Positions 1 through 7,760 of a DNA stretch of 64,000 nucleotides are shown here, piece after piece (position 1 is the stretch's first letter; the number at the start of each line of letters is the position of its first letter). This stretch comes from Negativicutes bacterium (GTDB taxonomy: Bacteria > Bacillota_C > Negativicutes > Sporomusales_B > JARLHX01). Location: contig JARLHX010000423.1 in NCBI GenBank assembly GCA_031292035.1, positions 62,001-126,000 on the forward strand. Direction: 5' to 3'. Below the pieces are notes generated by a model. It ran no database searches, was not told the DNA's origin, and was given only the letters and a program-made list of their open reading frames with translations. The translations under genes were made by a program, and so were the position numbers.

Positions 1-1005
1 GGCCTGGGTCTTTCTGAAGGACCGTTGCCCATTGGCCTATTGTCGACTATTAATCATTGGTTTCCGCCCAAAGAAAAGGGAACAGCTACAGGAGCTTATT
101 TGGCGGCATCCAAATGCGGTCCGGTAATTGTTCCGCCGATTTGTGTTGTTATCATGGAACTCTATGGTTGGCGTGAAATATTTCTGGTCTTTGCCATTCC
201 TGGCATCATATTAGCGGTAGTATGGTATTTTATGGTCACTAATAAGCCGTCGGAAAGCCGGTTTGTTTCGGCTGCTGAACTGGAATATATTACGACGGAA
301 AAACCAATTGTCGCGTTAGATATTAAAGTTGCTAAGCCTAAATACAATTTGAAATGGCTCGATAAAATCATCCTGGCGAAAAAAGTCGAGCTTGTCGATA
401 CGAATGCAAAGTTGTTTCGCTCATGGAATGTCTTGGGCAATGCAATTGGTTATCTCTTTATGAATGGCATTATCTATGTCATCATGGCCTGGATTCCAAC
501 TTATCTGATGACAGTAAAAGGGTTCGTATCGCTGAAAATGGGTTTTCTTGCTTCCGCACCTTTTGTAGGCGCGGTTGCGGGCAATATAGTTGGAGGCTGG
601 ATTTCCGACCGGCTTTTGAACAAACGGCGTAAACCGCTGATGCTGTTCAGCGGGATGTGCACGACATTCATGATGTACAGCTTGATCTATGCACCTGACA
701 ATGCCGCCCTTTTAGGATTGCTGCTTTTCATGGCTGGATTCCTGTTTAGCCTTGGCTTCTCTGCATTTTCTGTCTATGCGATGGGGGTAACAACTAAGAA
801 GATTTATCCCGTAGCTTATGGTGTAGTCAATACCGGTGGACAAATCGGTAGTGCTGCGGCGCCATTTGTCGTGGGGATGATACTGGATGCCTCGAACTGG
901 AATATGGTGTTCACCTTTCTTGCCGCCTGCTCAATTGTGAGTGTGCTGATCATTGCTTCGCTGGATGAGCCTATCAATGATGATGCTGCTGCGGAGTCTG
1001 CGTAG
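1..1005 (+). CDS. MFS transporter, anion:cation symporter family (5' truncated)
   Basis: The frame is open from base 1 (GLGLSEGPLPIG...), so the true start lies upstream and the TTG at 25 is internal. About 334 residues remain, roughly TM4 to TM12. The segment after TM4, with W-F-P-P-K-E-K-G-T-A-T-G, matches the conserved W-x-P-x-x-E-R-G-x-A-x-G signature of the ACS family (hexuronate, glucarate or phthalate-type organic anion uptake). A charged central loop of about 60 residues separates the two six-helix halves, and ISDRLLNKRRKP is the second-half version of the MFS loop motif. The substrate cannot be read from the sequence. A second ACS member at 15609 sits beside an enolase-superfamily dehydratase; this one has no visible catabolic partner because its upstream side is cut off. 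Confidence 0.85.
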   Translation, partial: GLGLSEGPLPIGLLSTINHWFPPKEKGTATGAYLAASKCGPVIVPPICVVIMELYGWREIFLVFAIPGIILAVVWYFMVTNKPSESRFVSAAELEYITTEKPIVALDIKVAKPKYNLKWLDKIILAKKVELVDTNAKLFRSWNVLGNAIGYLFMNGIIYVIMAWIPTYLMTVKGFVSLKMGFLASAPFVGAVAGNIVGGWISDRLLNKRRKPLMLFSGMCTTFMMYSLIYAPDNAALLGLLLFMAGFLFSLGFSAFSVYAMGVTTKKIYPVAYGVVNTGGQIGSAAAPFVVGMILDASNWNMVFTFLAACSIVSVLIIASLDEPINDDAAAESA

Positions 1006-1120
1006 TGTAACTTAAGCTGCGGTCGCGATGGGGGCTGGGCGACGGTTCTCCTGTCAGGCGACCTTAGAAAAACGCGTAGTTCCAAATGGAGCAAGTGGAA
1101 ACAATATCACCTGAAGATCA

Positions 1121-1150
1121 AGGTATGGGCTATCGCCTGTGCCTTTTTTC
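1121..1150 (+). terminator. Intrinsic terminator after the MFS gene
   Basis: A 10-bp stem with three G-U wobbles (AGGTATGGGC / GCCTGTGCCT, loop TATC) is followed directly by six T residues. It lies 115 bp after the MFS stop codon. Confidence 0.65.
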
Positions 1151-1209
1151 GTATTAAGCTGATTAGGTTTGACAACTGTTTGATGTTGAGCAAAAATCAA
1201 CTGTTATAT

Positions 1210-1366
1210 AAATGAAACCCTGCCTCCTCCAGCAGACGATAACCCTGTCGACTGGTACCTTTGGGGTGTGGCGGCGACAAAGGGAGGTTTTTCATTTATT
1301 GCCCGATGTTGACATTATATTCTTGTTGACATACTGTTAAGTTATTAATGTTATAGGAGGTTTTCT
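1210..1366 (+). promoter_or_regulatory. Structured leader and promoter region of the cysteine-rich protein gene
   Basis: The second half of the 361-bp gap between 1005 and 1367. It holds a GC-rich foldable stretch: CCTCC near 1223-1230 can pair with GGGAGG at 1282-1287, which is followed by five T residues, so it could act as a terminator or attenuator. After that come two copies of TTGACAT, at 1309-1315 and 1326-1332, spaced 17 bp apart. Either TTGACA could serve as a -35 box. The downstream one would place transcription start on top of the AGGAGG ribosome site (1355-1360), so the upstream one with a weak -10 near 1332 is more plausible. Equally spaced copies could also be a regulator site. 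I do not recognise a known riboswitch. Confidence 0.35.
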
Positions 1367-2026
1367 ATGGCTAGCATCTATTTTTCAAGCTGCAAATTTA
1401 AAGCAGGCTTTCCTTGCACCGCAGAGAGAATCCAGTTTTATTTAAATAATCATCTTCATATGAATATAGCGGATTGCTGCCAAAAAAATCTTCAGTTTTT
1501 AACTCCTGAAGATAGGGCAGTGTGCATCTGTAATACTTGCGCTGCCTTTTGTGACGAATCGTCTCACGCTAAGGAAGTTATTTCAGTTTGGGAAATCATC
1601 GCCAATGACGAGACATTTGCTTTTCCTGATTATAAAGGCGAACCTGTTGCCTTGCAGGATTGTTGGCGGACCTATGATAAACCAAACGTCCATCATGCCA
1701 TTCGTACGATAATGCGAAAAATGAACATTGAAGTGATCGAACTGCCCGAAAACAAAGAGAAGTCAATGTTCTGCGGAACGACCCTTTTACGGCCGGCTCC
1801 GCCGCACTATGGAAAACTTGCGCCAAAGCGTTTTATCGAAAACGTTCCCGCCAATTTATTTCAAAACCATACACCGGAAGATCAGGCCGATATTATTACA
1901 AAACATTGCGGACAAATTCCCGTGGAGAAAGTCGCCTGCTATTGCGCGGCCTGCGCGGATGGTCTTAGACTTGGCGGCAAACAACCCGTTCATGTAATGG
2001 AATTACTATTTCACTGTTCCAAATAG
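1367..2026 (+). CDS. Cysteine-rich protein with duplicated CCG-like (heterodisulfide reductase type) halves
   Basis: A 219-residue soluble protein without signal peptide or membrane segment; ATG start 6 bp after AGGAGG. The cysteines fall in two similar blocks. The first is C9, C17, the pair C37-C38 and a C-x-C-x2-C-x3-C cluster at 53-62. The second is an M-F-C-G segment near 135, H-C-G near 182 and another C-x-C-x2-C. This resembles the cysteine-rich CCG domains of HdrB, GlpC and LutA, which bind a noncubane Fe-S cluster or handle thiol/disulfide redox, but the diagnostic CCG reads CCQ in the first half and HCG in the second. A role as a redox or Fe-S protein is inferred; the partner is unknown and no Hdr subunit is adjacent. 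Confidence 0.6.
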   Translation: MASIYFSSCKFKAGFPCTAERIQFYLNNHLHMNIADCCQKNLQFLTPEDRAVCICNTCAAFCDESSHAKEVISVWEIIANDETFAFPDYKGEPVALQDCWRTYDKPNVHHAIRTIMRKMNIEVIELPENKEKSMFCGTTLLRPAPPHYGKLAPKRFIENVPANLFQNHTPEDQADIITKHCGQIPVEKVACYCAACADGLRLGGKQPVHVMELLFHCSK

Positions 2027-2080
2027 GCTGCATACGTTTTTCGCAGGAGGAGTTGCCTGTAAAAGCCTCTAGGTTACGTG

Positions 2081-2110
2081 GAGTATTGGCGCCATGCCAA
2101 TACTCTTTTT
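2081..2110 (+). terminator. Intrinsic terminator
   Basis: A perfect 10-bp stem, GAGTATTGGC / GCCAATACTC, with a 5-nt loop and a run of T residues. It lies 55 bp after the cysteine-rich protein gene. Confidence 0.85.
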
Positions 2111-2271
2111 GTATATACTAAGCGCAACCTGTCGCGTCATGTAACTGACAGAATTGTGTTATAGGGAACACTGGGGAGCGATGACTCCACAAGTAGAATT
2201 TGCGGCAGAACCATTTGAGCGGGAGTTGGAGATGGGAAATTTCGGGATTGCAGCATTTATTTAAAAAATAC

Positions 2272-2302
2272 TTGAACCTGACACTGTGTCAGGTTTTATA
2301 AT
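2272..2302 (+). promoter_or_regulatory. MerR-type promoter with 19-bp spacer and palindromic operator
   Basis: The -35 box TTGAAC (2272-2277) and a perfect -10 box TATAAT (2297-2302) are separated by 19 bp instead of 17. The spacer holds a perfect 8-bp-arm palindrome, CCTGACAC-T-GTGTCAGG (2277-2293). Overlong spacer plus central dyad is the hallmark of promoters that MerR proteins activate by DNA distortion. It drives the MerR gene immediately downstream, so autoregulation is very likely. Confidence 0.9.
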
Positions 2303-2311
2303 AAAATTGGT

Positions 2312-3073
2312 ATGAAAGATTTTGTGCGAAATGAGGGGTTGGTCATAAGTAATAAAACATGGAAAGTAGGCGAATTAGCGAAACAAACCGGCCTTACGGT
2401 GCGTATGCTCCATCATTATGATAAGATTGGACTGCTTTCTCCATCGATGTATTCGGATGGGGGACACAGACTTTATACCGAAGCGGATATAACTAAGCTT
2501 CAACAAGTTATATCTCTTAAGCATCTGGGGTTTGCCTTGGAGGAGATAAAAAAGTTGATTGAAAGTCCGGTCTTTGATCCGGCTGAAGTCATAAGAACCC
2601 AGAAGGAAAGTGTCAAGGAACACATTCAGTTGCAAGAACGGTTGTTCAATCGGTTGGAAAGAATTTACGAACTAGTAAAAACCCGTCAACCTGTTAATGC
2701 CGAACAATTCATTCATTTGATAGAAGACATGAATATGAGTCTGGATAGGTACTTTACTAAAGAGCAACTGGAGAAGATAAAGACATCTATTGGCGAGCCG
2801 GACATAAGAAGACAGTATTTAGATGAATTCATTGAAATGATTGCCAGGATACGCTTAGAAATGGGAAAAAATACACCCCCTGAAAATGTAGATATAACAC
2901 GATTTATTGAGCTGAGAAATATATTGACTTGTGACGGGGACATTGAAATTCGCCAAGCCTTTTCGCGATTTTATCACGAGAACCCGGAAGTGTTAATGAA
3001 GTTCGGGATAAAGATAGATAAACAGTTATCTGAATATGTCAGGAAGATTAAATTATTTCAAGGGTATAAGTAG
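2312..3073 (+). CDS. MerR family regulator with TipAS-like effector domain
   Basis: A 253-residue protein with an N-terminal winged helix-turn-helix (W-K-V-G-E-L-A-K-Q-T-G-L-T-V-R, about residues 17-35, then H-H-Y-D-K-I-G-L-L), a dimerisation coiled coil (about 85-125) and an alpha-helical C-terminal domain of about 120 residues resembling TipAS, the antibiotic-binding domain of TipA-like activators. The likely role is drug- or metabolite-responsive activation of its own promoter and possibly of the membrane protein and hydrolase genes that follow. The start is uncertain. The first ATG (2312) lies only 10 bp from the -10 box, so the mRNA would be almost leaderless. GAGGGG at 2333-2338 is followed by in-frame TTG (2339, too close) or a non-canonical ATA at 2345, just before the conserved N-K-T-W-K-V. 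Confidence 0.85.
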   Translation: MKDFVRNEGLVISNKTWKVGELAKQTGLTVRMLHHYDKIGLLSPSMYSDGGHRLYTEADITKLQQVISLKHLGFALEEIKKLIESPVFDPAEVIRTQKESVKEHIQLQERLFNRLERIYELVKTRQPVNAEQFIHLIEDMNMSLDRYFTKEQLEKIKTSIGEPDIRRQYLDEFIEMIARIRLEMGKNTPPENVDITRFIELRNILTCDGDIEIRQAFSRFYHENPEVLMKFGIKIDKQLSEYVRKIKLFQGYK

Positions 3074-3133
3074 CTGCTGTAAAATAAAAAAAAATCGGCA
3101 AGATATATAGCTTATTGTAGATGGAAGGTAAGT

Positions 3134-3673
3134 ATGCAACACACAGTGTTAGTTTCCATTATAATTTTATTCATCTTATTCAGGATTTATCGACGAATTC
3201 GTAAAATCGGCGACTTTCAAAAGTTCGTTAAATGGCGGATGCTCGCAAGAATAACAATGATGGCTGTCATCGGCGTTATTTTGTTATTCACGGGGTTGCC
3301 AAACCCTGTGATGTACCTGTTCGATTCGGTCGGCATTTTGCTTGGTGGTATTGTTTCCTACTTCGCGATTCAAACTTCATCGTTTGAGTGGCGTGAGGAT
3401 GATTGGTTCTACAGCCAAAATCCGCGGATTAGTATGTTTCTCATCGTGTTGTTCGTCGGCCGCATCGCTTACAAAGCCTATCAAGTTTATGCTCCGTCTA
3501 GCGCCAGTCAGGGGCCATTTGCACAATCGGTTCCGTTCGTCAATTATTCTCGTGATCCATCTACAGGTGTGATTTTATTTATACTTATTACTTACTATGT
3601 TGTTTACTATACATTCCTCCTTCGAACACAGAGGCAGATGAAAACGAGTAGGCAGGAAAGTGTAGAGAATTGA
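3134..3673 (+). CDS. Small multi-pass membrane protein, unknown function
   Basis: A 179-residue protein with about four to five hydrophobic segments: near residues 3-17, 38-53, 61-79, 97-113 and 145-164. Basic loops (R-I-Y-R-R-I-R-K, R-T-Q-R-Q-M-K) suggest cytoplasmic sides. The layout and size recall DUF1453/CcdC-type proteins, but I see no decisive motif and do not assign a function. It follows the MerR gene by 60 bp on the same strand and could be part of its regulon. Confidence 0.6.
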   Translation: MQHTVLVSIIILFILFRIYRRIRKIGDFQKFVKWRMLARITMMAVIGVILLFTGLPNPVMYLFDSVGILLGGIVSYFAIQTSSFEWREDDWFYSQNPRISMFLIVLFVGRIAYKAYQVYAPSSASQGPFAQSVPFVNYSRDPSTGVILFILITYYVVYYTFLLRTQRQMKTSRQESVEN

Positions 3674-3716
3674 TATCTTTTGAGTATTTATCGCGGAGGG
3701 AAAGAGATGATAACTT

Positions 3717-4343
3717 TTGAAAATAAAGAATAACGTATTTTTATTGGATTCAACAAAGCGAAATTTTGTTTATCTAATAACAGGAGAGGAGCCGGTCTTG
3801 ATTGACACCGGCTTTCCAGGAAAAAGTAAACAAATCATCGGGGAAATTACACGACTGGGAATTAATCCTCGTGATATTGCACATATCTTGTTAACACATC
3901 ACGATGTAGACCATATTGGAAACGCAAAGGCATTACAATTGGCGACGGGAGCGCGGTTGTGGGCGTCAAAGGAGGATCTGCCCTATATACAAGGTGAGCG
4001 TAATCGAGAAGGTATAAAAAGAATTGTTCAAGCAATTATTAAGGTGGATAAGCCGCGTGTAGATTCTACTTTTACGGAAGGGCAGAATATTGCGTCGGTT
4101 GAAGTCATACCTACACCTGGACATACTCCTGGACATGTAGCCTTTTTATATGAAGATATTCTGTTTGTCGGAGATTTGGTAAGGACAAATAAAGGTAAGA
4201 TAAAAAGATTTCCGTCATTGGGTACCTGGAACAAAGCAATAATGGAGATGTCTTTGCAGCAGATTAAATCCTACAATTTTGAATGGATATGCCCCGCTCA
4301 TGGAGAGCCGCTACGTGGTCGGGACTTATGGGAAACACTTTAA
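3717..4343 (+). CDS. MBL-fold metallo-hydrolase
   Basis: A roughly 208-residue metallo-beta-lactamase-fold hydrolase with the full metal set: T-H-H-D-V-D-H (HxHxDH variant, near residue 62), H-T-P-G-H near 136, D in F-V-G-D-L near 153 and A-H-G-E near 195. Such enzymes hydrolyse thioesters, lactones or similar esters; the substrate is unknown. The start is odd. The well-placed ATG at 3707, 6 bp after GGAGGG, opens a frame that stops after eight codons (MITFENKE, stop at 3731). The main frame needs the TTG at 3717, whose spacing to that ribosome site is too long. Either a one-base indel has broken the start, or the mini-frame is a translated leader overlapping the hydrolase start. Confidence 0.85.
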   Translation: MKIKNNVFLLDSTKRNFVYLITGEEPVLIDTGFPGKSKQIIGEITRLGINPRDIAHILLTHHDVDHIGNAKALQLATGARLWASKEDLPYIQGERNREGIKRIVQAIIKVDKPRVDSTFTEGQNIASVEVIPTPGHTPGHVAFLYEDILFVGDLVRTNKGKIKRFPSLGTWNKAIMEMSLQQIKSYNFEWICPAHGEPLRGRDLWETL

Positions 4344-4505
4344 TTTGACATCAGATCGAAGAGAGTACCAATGTACTGCTTCAAGTGCTTCTAATGGTTC
4401 TCTAGCAATAGCTATGAATAAATGCAGTAGGTTTATTTTGTAAAAAACTTAGCATAAATGAGTAGGCATCAGACAAAAGTAAAATGAATAGGGGCGAAAA
4501 AGAAA

Positions 4506-5096
4506 ATGAAAGATGTAAAATCGACAAAAGCTGAATTTATGAAAGCAGAACGAACGGCTCTTGTAGTGATAGACTTACAAAAAGGAATTATAAATAGGGA
4601 GTTTTCACCTTATACTGGTGCTCAGGTTGTTCAGAATGCAAGCAGATTAATCAATGCATTCACAGAGAAGGAGGCCTTTGTAGTTCTTGTACGAGTTTCA
4701 TCTCTGGATGGAAAAGATATGTTTAAGCCAAGGATAGATTTAAAAACTAATCCCATACAATTTTCCGAAGGCTGGGATAACTTTGTTCCTGAACTGGCAA
4801 ACACTAAAAATGCTCATATTATTACCAAACGACAATGGGGAGCATTCTATGGTACTGACCTTGACTTACAGCTCAGGCGGCGTGGAATCGATACCATTGT
4901 ACTATGCGGTATCTCTACTGGGATTGGTGTGGATACTACAGCAAGGGAAGCTTATCAACATGCTTATCATCAAATTTTTGTGGAAGATGCAATGACCGCA
5001 GGGGCAAAAGAGGAGCATGACTATGTTTGTAAATATATTTTTCCCAGGATCGGTCAGGTTCGAACAAGTGAAGAAGTAGCTTTATCATTAAGATGA
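4506..5096 (+). CDS. Isochorismatase-family protein lacking the catalytic cysteine (YecD-like)
   Basis: A 196-residue cysteine-hydrolase fold protein. The triad aspartate (V-V-I-D-L-Q-K, residue 23) and lysine (I-T-K-R-Q-W-G-A-F, near 107) are present. At the nucleophile position the motif reads [15 protein letters not shown], with glycine where active members have cysteine. E. coli YecD-type proteins share that substitution, so this is a known subfamily rather than a new lesion. Nicotinamidase or isochorismatase chemistry should not be assumed. ATG start; the upstream ribosome site is weak (GGGGCGAAAAAG). Confidence 0.8.
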   Translation: MKDVKSTKAEFMKAERTALVVIDLQKGIINREFSPYTGAQVVQNASRLINAFTEKEAFVVLVRVSSLDGKDMFKPRIDLKTNPIQFSEGWDNFVPELANTKNAHIITKRQWGAFYGTDLDLQLRRRGIDTIVLCGISTGIGVDTTAREAYQHAYHQIFVEDAMTAGAKEEHDYVCKYIFPRIGQVRTSEEVALSLR

Positions 5097-5517
5097 CATA
5101 AGATCAAGTAAGCATCTCTCCATTTTCTTGTTGAGAATGTCACGGGGACGATTTTACTGACGCCGGACTTTTTTGTCCACTAAGACATTGAAGCAGCAAA
5201 ATTGTACTTTAGGTGAATCTGCAAAACGCGCGCAAGCATTGGCTTGCGTGCGTTTTTTGTTGGCTTTGTTGGCAGTCTATATTCGACGTTTTGGTGCCAA
5301 GTAAGGCTATTCATTAGCTCTTTAATGATACCCGTTTTTTCTTTATAAGATAAAAACAGTATCTTTTCATTTGCAAAAATAGTTTTATCGCCCGTTAAGG
5401 AAAATTTAGTGAAGAGTTTAATGAAAATTTAACATCAAATTTATCAATGTAAATATTCTTAGAAGTATAATTATCAGCAGAGGCCAACCATTTGGAGTAA
5501 GAAACGAGGGATTGACA
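5097..5517. other. Intergenic region, 421 bp
   Basis: Apart from the terminator at 5226-5258 this is AT-rich sequence with no gene I can support. The part from about 5320 to 5500 must carry the promoter for the CheY/CheC/GGDEF operon. Several TTTAAT and TAAAAT-like hexamers occur but none with a convincing partner. Confidence 0.5.
5226..5258 (+). terminator. Intrinsic terminator of the isochorismatase-like gene
   Basis: A 12-bp stem with one wobble (ACGCGCGCAAGC / GCTTGCGTGCGT), 4-nt loop ATTG, then TTTTTT. Confidence 0.85.
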
Positions 5518-5901
5518 TTGAAAGCCCTGGTGGTCGACGATTCAAGTTTTGCCCAGCGGACAGCCCAGAGTTTTCTCGGGAAACTGTTTCCTGGGATTGT
5601 CATCGCCCTGGCGAATAATGGCCGGGAGGGTTATGCGGCTTTTGTTCAAGAGAAGCCGGATATTGTCATTACCGATTTGCTAATGCCTGATATGACGGGG
5701 CAGCAAATGATCCAAAAAATACGTGAAATAGACTCGCGCACGCCAATTTTTGTATTGACTGCCGATATTCAGAAAACCACCAAATTTGAACTGGTGCCCC
5801 TCGGCATTGCAGGGTTTATTAATAAGCCGCTGGAACGAAGCGCAGCCGATCTTATCAAGCATAAAGTCGAGGAGTATATCCATGCTGACAGAACTTCATA
5901 A
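5518..5901 (+). CDS. CheY-like single-domain response regulator
   Basis: A single receiver domain of about 127 residues. It shows the acidic pair D-D near residue 7, the phosphoacceptor in I-V-I-T-D-L-L-M-P-D-M near 54, the switch T in V-L-T-A-D, and K in F-I-N-K-P-L. It has no output domain. The TTG at 5518 is preferred because GAGGG (5506-5510) lies 7 bp upstream; the in-frame TTG at 5512 is too close. The end overlaps the CheC-like gene by 20 bp, so the two are translationally linked. It is expected to be the phospho-substrate of that phosphatase and to influence the GGDEF protein that follows. Confidence 0.88.
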   Translation: MKALVVDDSSFAQRTAQSFLGKLFPGIVIALANNGREGYAAFVQEKPDIVITDLLMPDMTGQQMIQKIREIDSRTPIFVLTADIQKTTKFELVPLGIAGFINKPLERSAADLIKHKVEEYIHADRTS

Positions 5902-6508
5902 AGATGGTTTGGCCGAAATAGTGAATATAGCCGTTGGCCAAGGGGCTAACATCCTGTCTGAAATGACCGGCCGAAAAGTGGAATTGTCGGTTCCTTTTAT
6001 TGAACTGTTATCAACGCAGGAGATGAATACCTCAGTTCTGTCGCGGACTGCGGTGCCCAACGGTCATGTCATCTCGTCCTCGCTTAAATTTGGTCAAGGG
6101 TTTAAAGGGAAAGCTTTTCTGCTGTTTCCGGCAAGACAGGCCAAGCAGCTGGTGGCCCTATGTCTTGGCGAAGATGAACCTATGGGTTTAAGCGAGCGGG
6201 ATCTGTTGGATACCGACTTTGACGTTCTAAAAGAGATCGGGAATGTCATTTTAAACTGTATTGTCGGTGGGCTGGGAAATTTTTTAGCCTGTAAACTGAC
6301 CTATTCACTGCCCGAAATTGAGATGCTTTTTGTTTCGCCTGAGGGCCAGAGGACGTTACTGCAGGACCAGTTGCACGTATTGGTGCTGCATACTTGTTTT
6401 AGACTCGCCGCCACTCAAATTGAAGGCACTATCTTGATTGCCTTGAGCATGGAATCGATCGCGCAGCTAAGTGAACGGCTCGATCAATTCCTGGAGGAAT
6501 TGGAATGA
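5882..6508 (+). CDS. cheC: CheC-family CheY-P phosphatase
   Basis: 208 residues; ATG at 5882 with GAGGAG 7 bp upstream, inside the end of the CheY-like gene. Both CheC signature helices are visible: E-I-V-N-I-A-V-G-Q-G-A-N near residues 12-23, ending with a conserved proline after V-E-L-S-V, and E-I-G-N-V-I-L-N near 122-129. Each carries the catalytic E and N of CheC/CheX-type phosphatases. The domain before the second helix contains D-F-D-V-L-K. Predicted role: dephosphorylating the adjacent receiver. No che genes (cheA, cheW, cheR, cheB) are nearby, so this probably serves a non-chemotactic circuit. The stop overlaps the next start as ATGA. Confidence 0.88.
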   Translation: MLTELHKDGLAEIVNIAVGQGANILSEMTGRKVELSVPFIELLSTQEMNTSVLSRTAVPNGHVISSSLKFGQGFKGKAFLLFPARQAKQLVALCLGEDEPMGLSERDLLDTDFDVLKEIGNVILNCIVGGLGNFLACKLTYSLPEIEMLFVSPEGQRTLLQDQLHVLVLHTCFRLAATQIEGTILIALSMESIAQLSERLDQFLEELE

Positions 6509-7464
6509 ACCGACTTTTCAGCGACATTGTAGACGGCCTGAACATGGGTGTTCTACTAATTGACCCGAATCATAAGGTGCTTGTTTGGAATAACTGGCTG
6601 GAACGGGTAAGTGGTGTGCCAAAAAATGAGGCAATCGGCCAAAAAATCGGCGAGGTATGCCCACGTTTTAATGAACATAGTCTCAGGGGACTTCTCGACG
6701 CCGCCATTTTAAACGGTCAAAGTCGGTTTTGTTCTGGTATGCTGCATAACGCTTTTGTTTATCAGAAAGAAACTCAGGATATTAAAGAAGCAAACCGGCA
6801 GAATATGCAGATTGAGGCGTTACACCGTGACGATGAGGTATTCGCACTGATCCAGATAAATGATATCACCGGTCAATATAGGCGCATTCGTTCGTTGCAG
6901 AATTTAGTCAAAGAACTTGAAGTCGACTACGAATTAGTGAAAGAATCGGAAGAGCACGCCAGGCGGGATGCTTTATACGACCACCTAACCGGACTATGCA
7001 ATCGTACACTGTTTTACGACCGCCTGAGCCAGGCGCTCGATGGAGCTAAGCGCAACTGTCACCTTGCCGCCTTGTTGTTTTTAGATGTGGATGGCTTTAA
7101 AGCGGTGAACGATACTTACGGCCACGCCAACGGGGATAAGGTGCTGAAAGAGGTCGCCGCCCGGTTGAAGACGGCGGTGAGAAAAACCGACACAGTAAGC
7201 CGGCTTGGGGGTGATGAATATACTGTCGTTCTGCCTGATGCCAAAAGCAGGAAGAATATAGAAAGCATTGCAAAAAAAATCATCACAGTATTCCATTCAC
7301 CTTTTGAATTTGACAGTGAACAGACTTCTCTGACCGTTAGTATCGGAATCAGTGTGTTTCCTGAAGACAGCGGGGACCCTGGAACTTTGCTGAAAACAGC
7401 CGATAGTGCCATGTATTCAGTGAAATCGTCTGGAAAGAACGGCTATAAATTCTTCGGCAAATAA
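6505..7464 (+). CDS. PAS-GGDEF diguanylate cyclase
   Basis: 319 residues, cytosolic. The N-terminal PAS domain (about 5-120) is followed by a helical linker and a GGDEF domain (about 150-318). The active site reads R-L-G-G-D-E-Y, with tyrosine in place of F, which is compatible with activity. The RxxD inhibitory site (R-K-T-D) sits five residues upstream, so product feedback by c-di-GMP is expected. The substrate-binding D-V-D-G-F-K-x-V-N-D is intact. It starts by ATGA overlap with the cheC stop, so the CheY-like receiver, the phosphatase and the cyclase form one operon in which receiver phosphorylation may tune c-di-GMP synthesis. Confidence 0.92.
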   Translation: MNRLFSDIVDGLNMGVLLIDPNHKVLVWNNWLERVSGVPKNEAIGQKIGEVCPRFNEHSLRGLLDAAILNGQSRFCSGMLHNAFVYQKETQDIKEANRQNMQIEALHRDDEVFALIQINDITGQYRRIRSLQNLVKELEVDYELVKESEEHARRDALYDHLTGLCNRTLFYDRLSQALDGAKRNCHLAALLFLDVDGFKAVNDTYGHANGDKVLKEVAARLKTAVRKTDTVSRLGGDEYTVVLPDAKSRKNIESIAKKIITVFHSPFEFDSEQTSLTVSIGISVFPEDSGDPGTLLKTADSAMYSVKSSGKNGYKFFGK

Positions 7465-7478
7465 AATACACTGTCTCT

Positions 7479-7508
7479 AGGCCGCGGGGGTGTTCCTGGC
7501 GGCTTTTA
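7479..7508 (+). terminator. Possible terminator after the GGDEF operon
   Basis: A 7-bp stem (AGGCCGC / GCGGCTT, one wobble) with a 13-nt loop and four T residues, 15 bp after the stop. The rest of the 296-bp gap to 7761 shows no gene. Confidence 0.45.
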
Positions 7509-7760
7509 TAATTCCCCCGGATTCTAAGCTTAGGATGTCGCTGCGCAGATTTTGCTAAAAAATAACGTGGAGTTAACAGAAAAGCCGGAGAAATATGTAA
7601 TGATAGCAGTAAAGAGAGTCTTTCTGTCTTCGACACACCACCTGGTAGTATTTTCATTCAGGAGAAGCAAGTCCCCCCAGATATGGTCAAATTAGAGTAA
7701 TCCTCAGCTGTTCTTATTCGACACACTGGATTGTGCGAATTTGCCGGGAGGTACAAGGCG

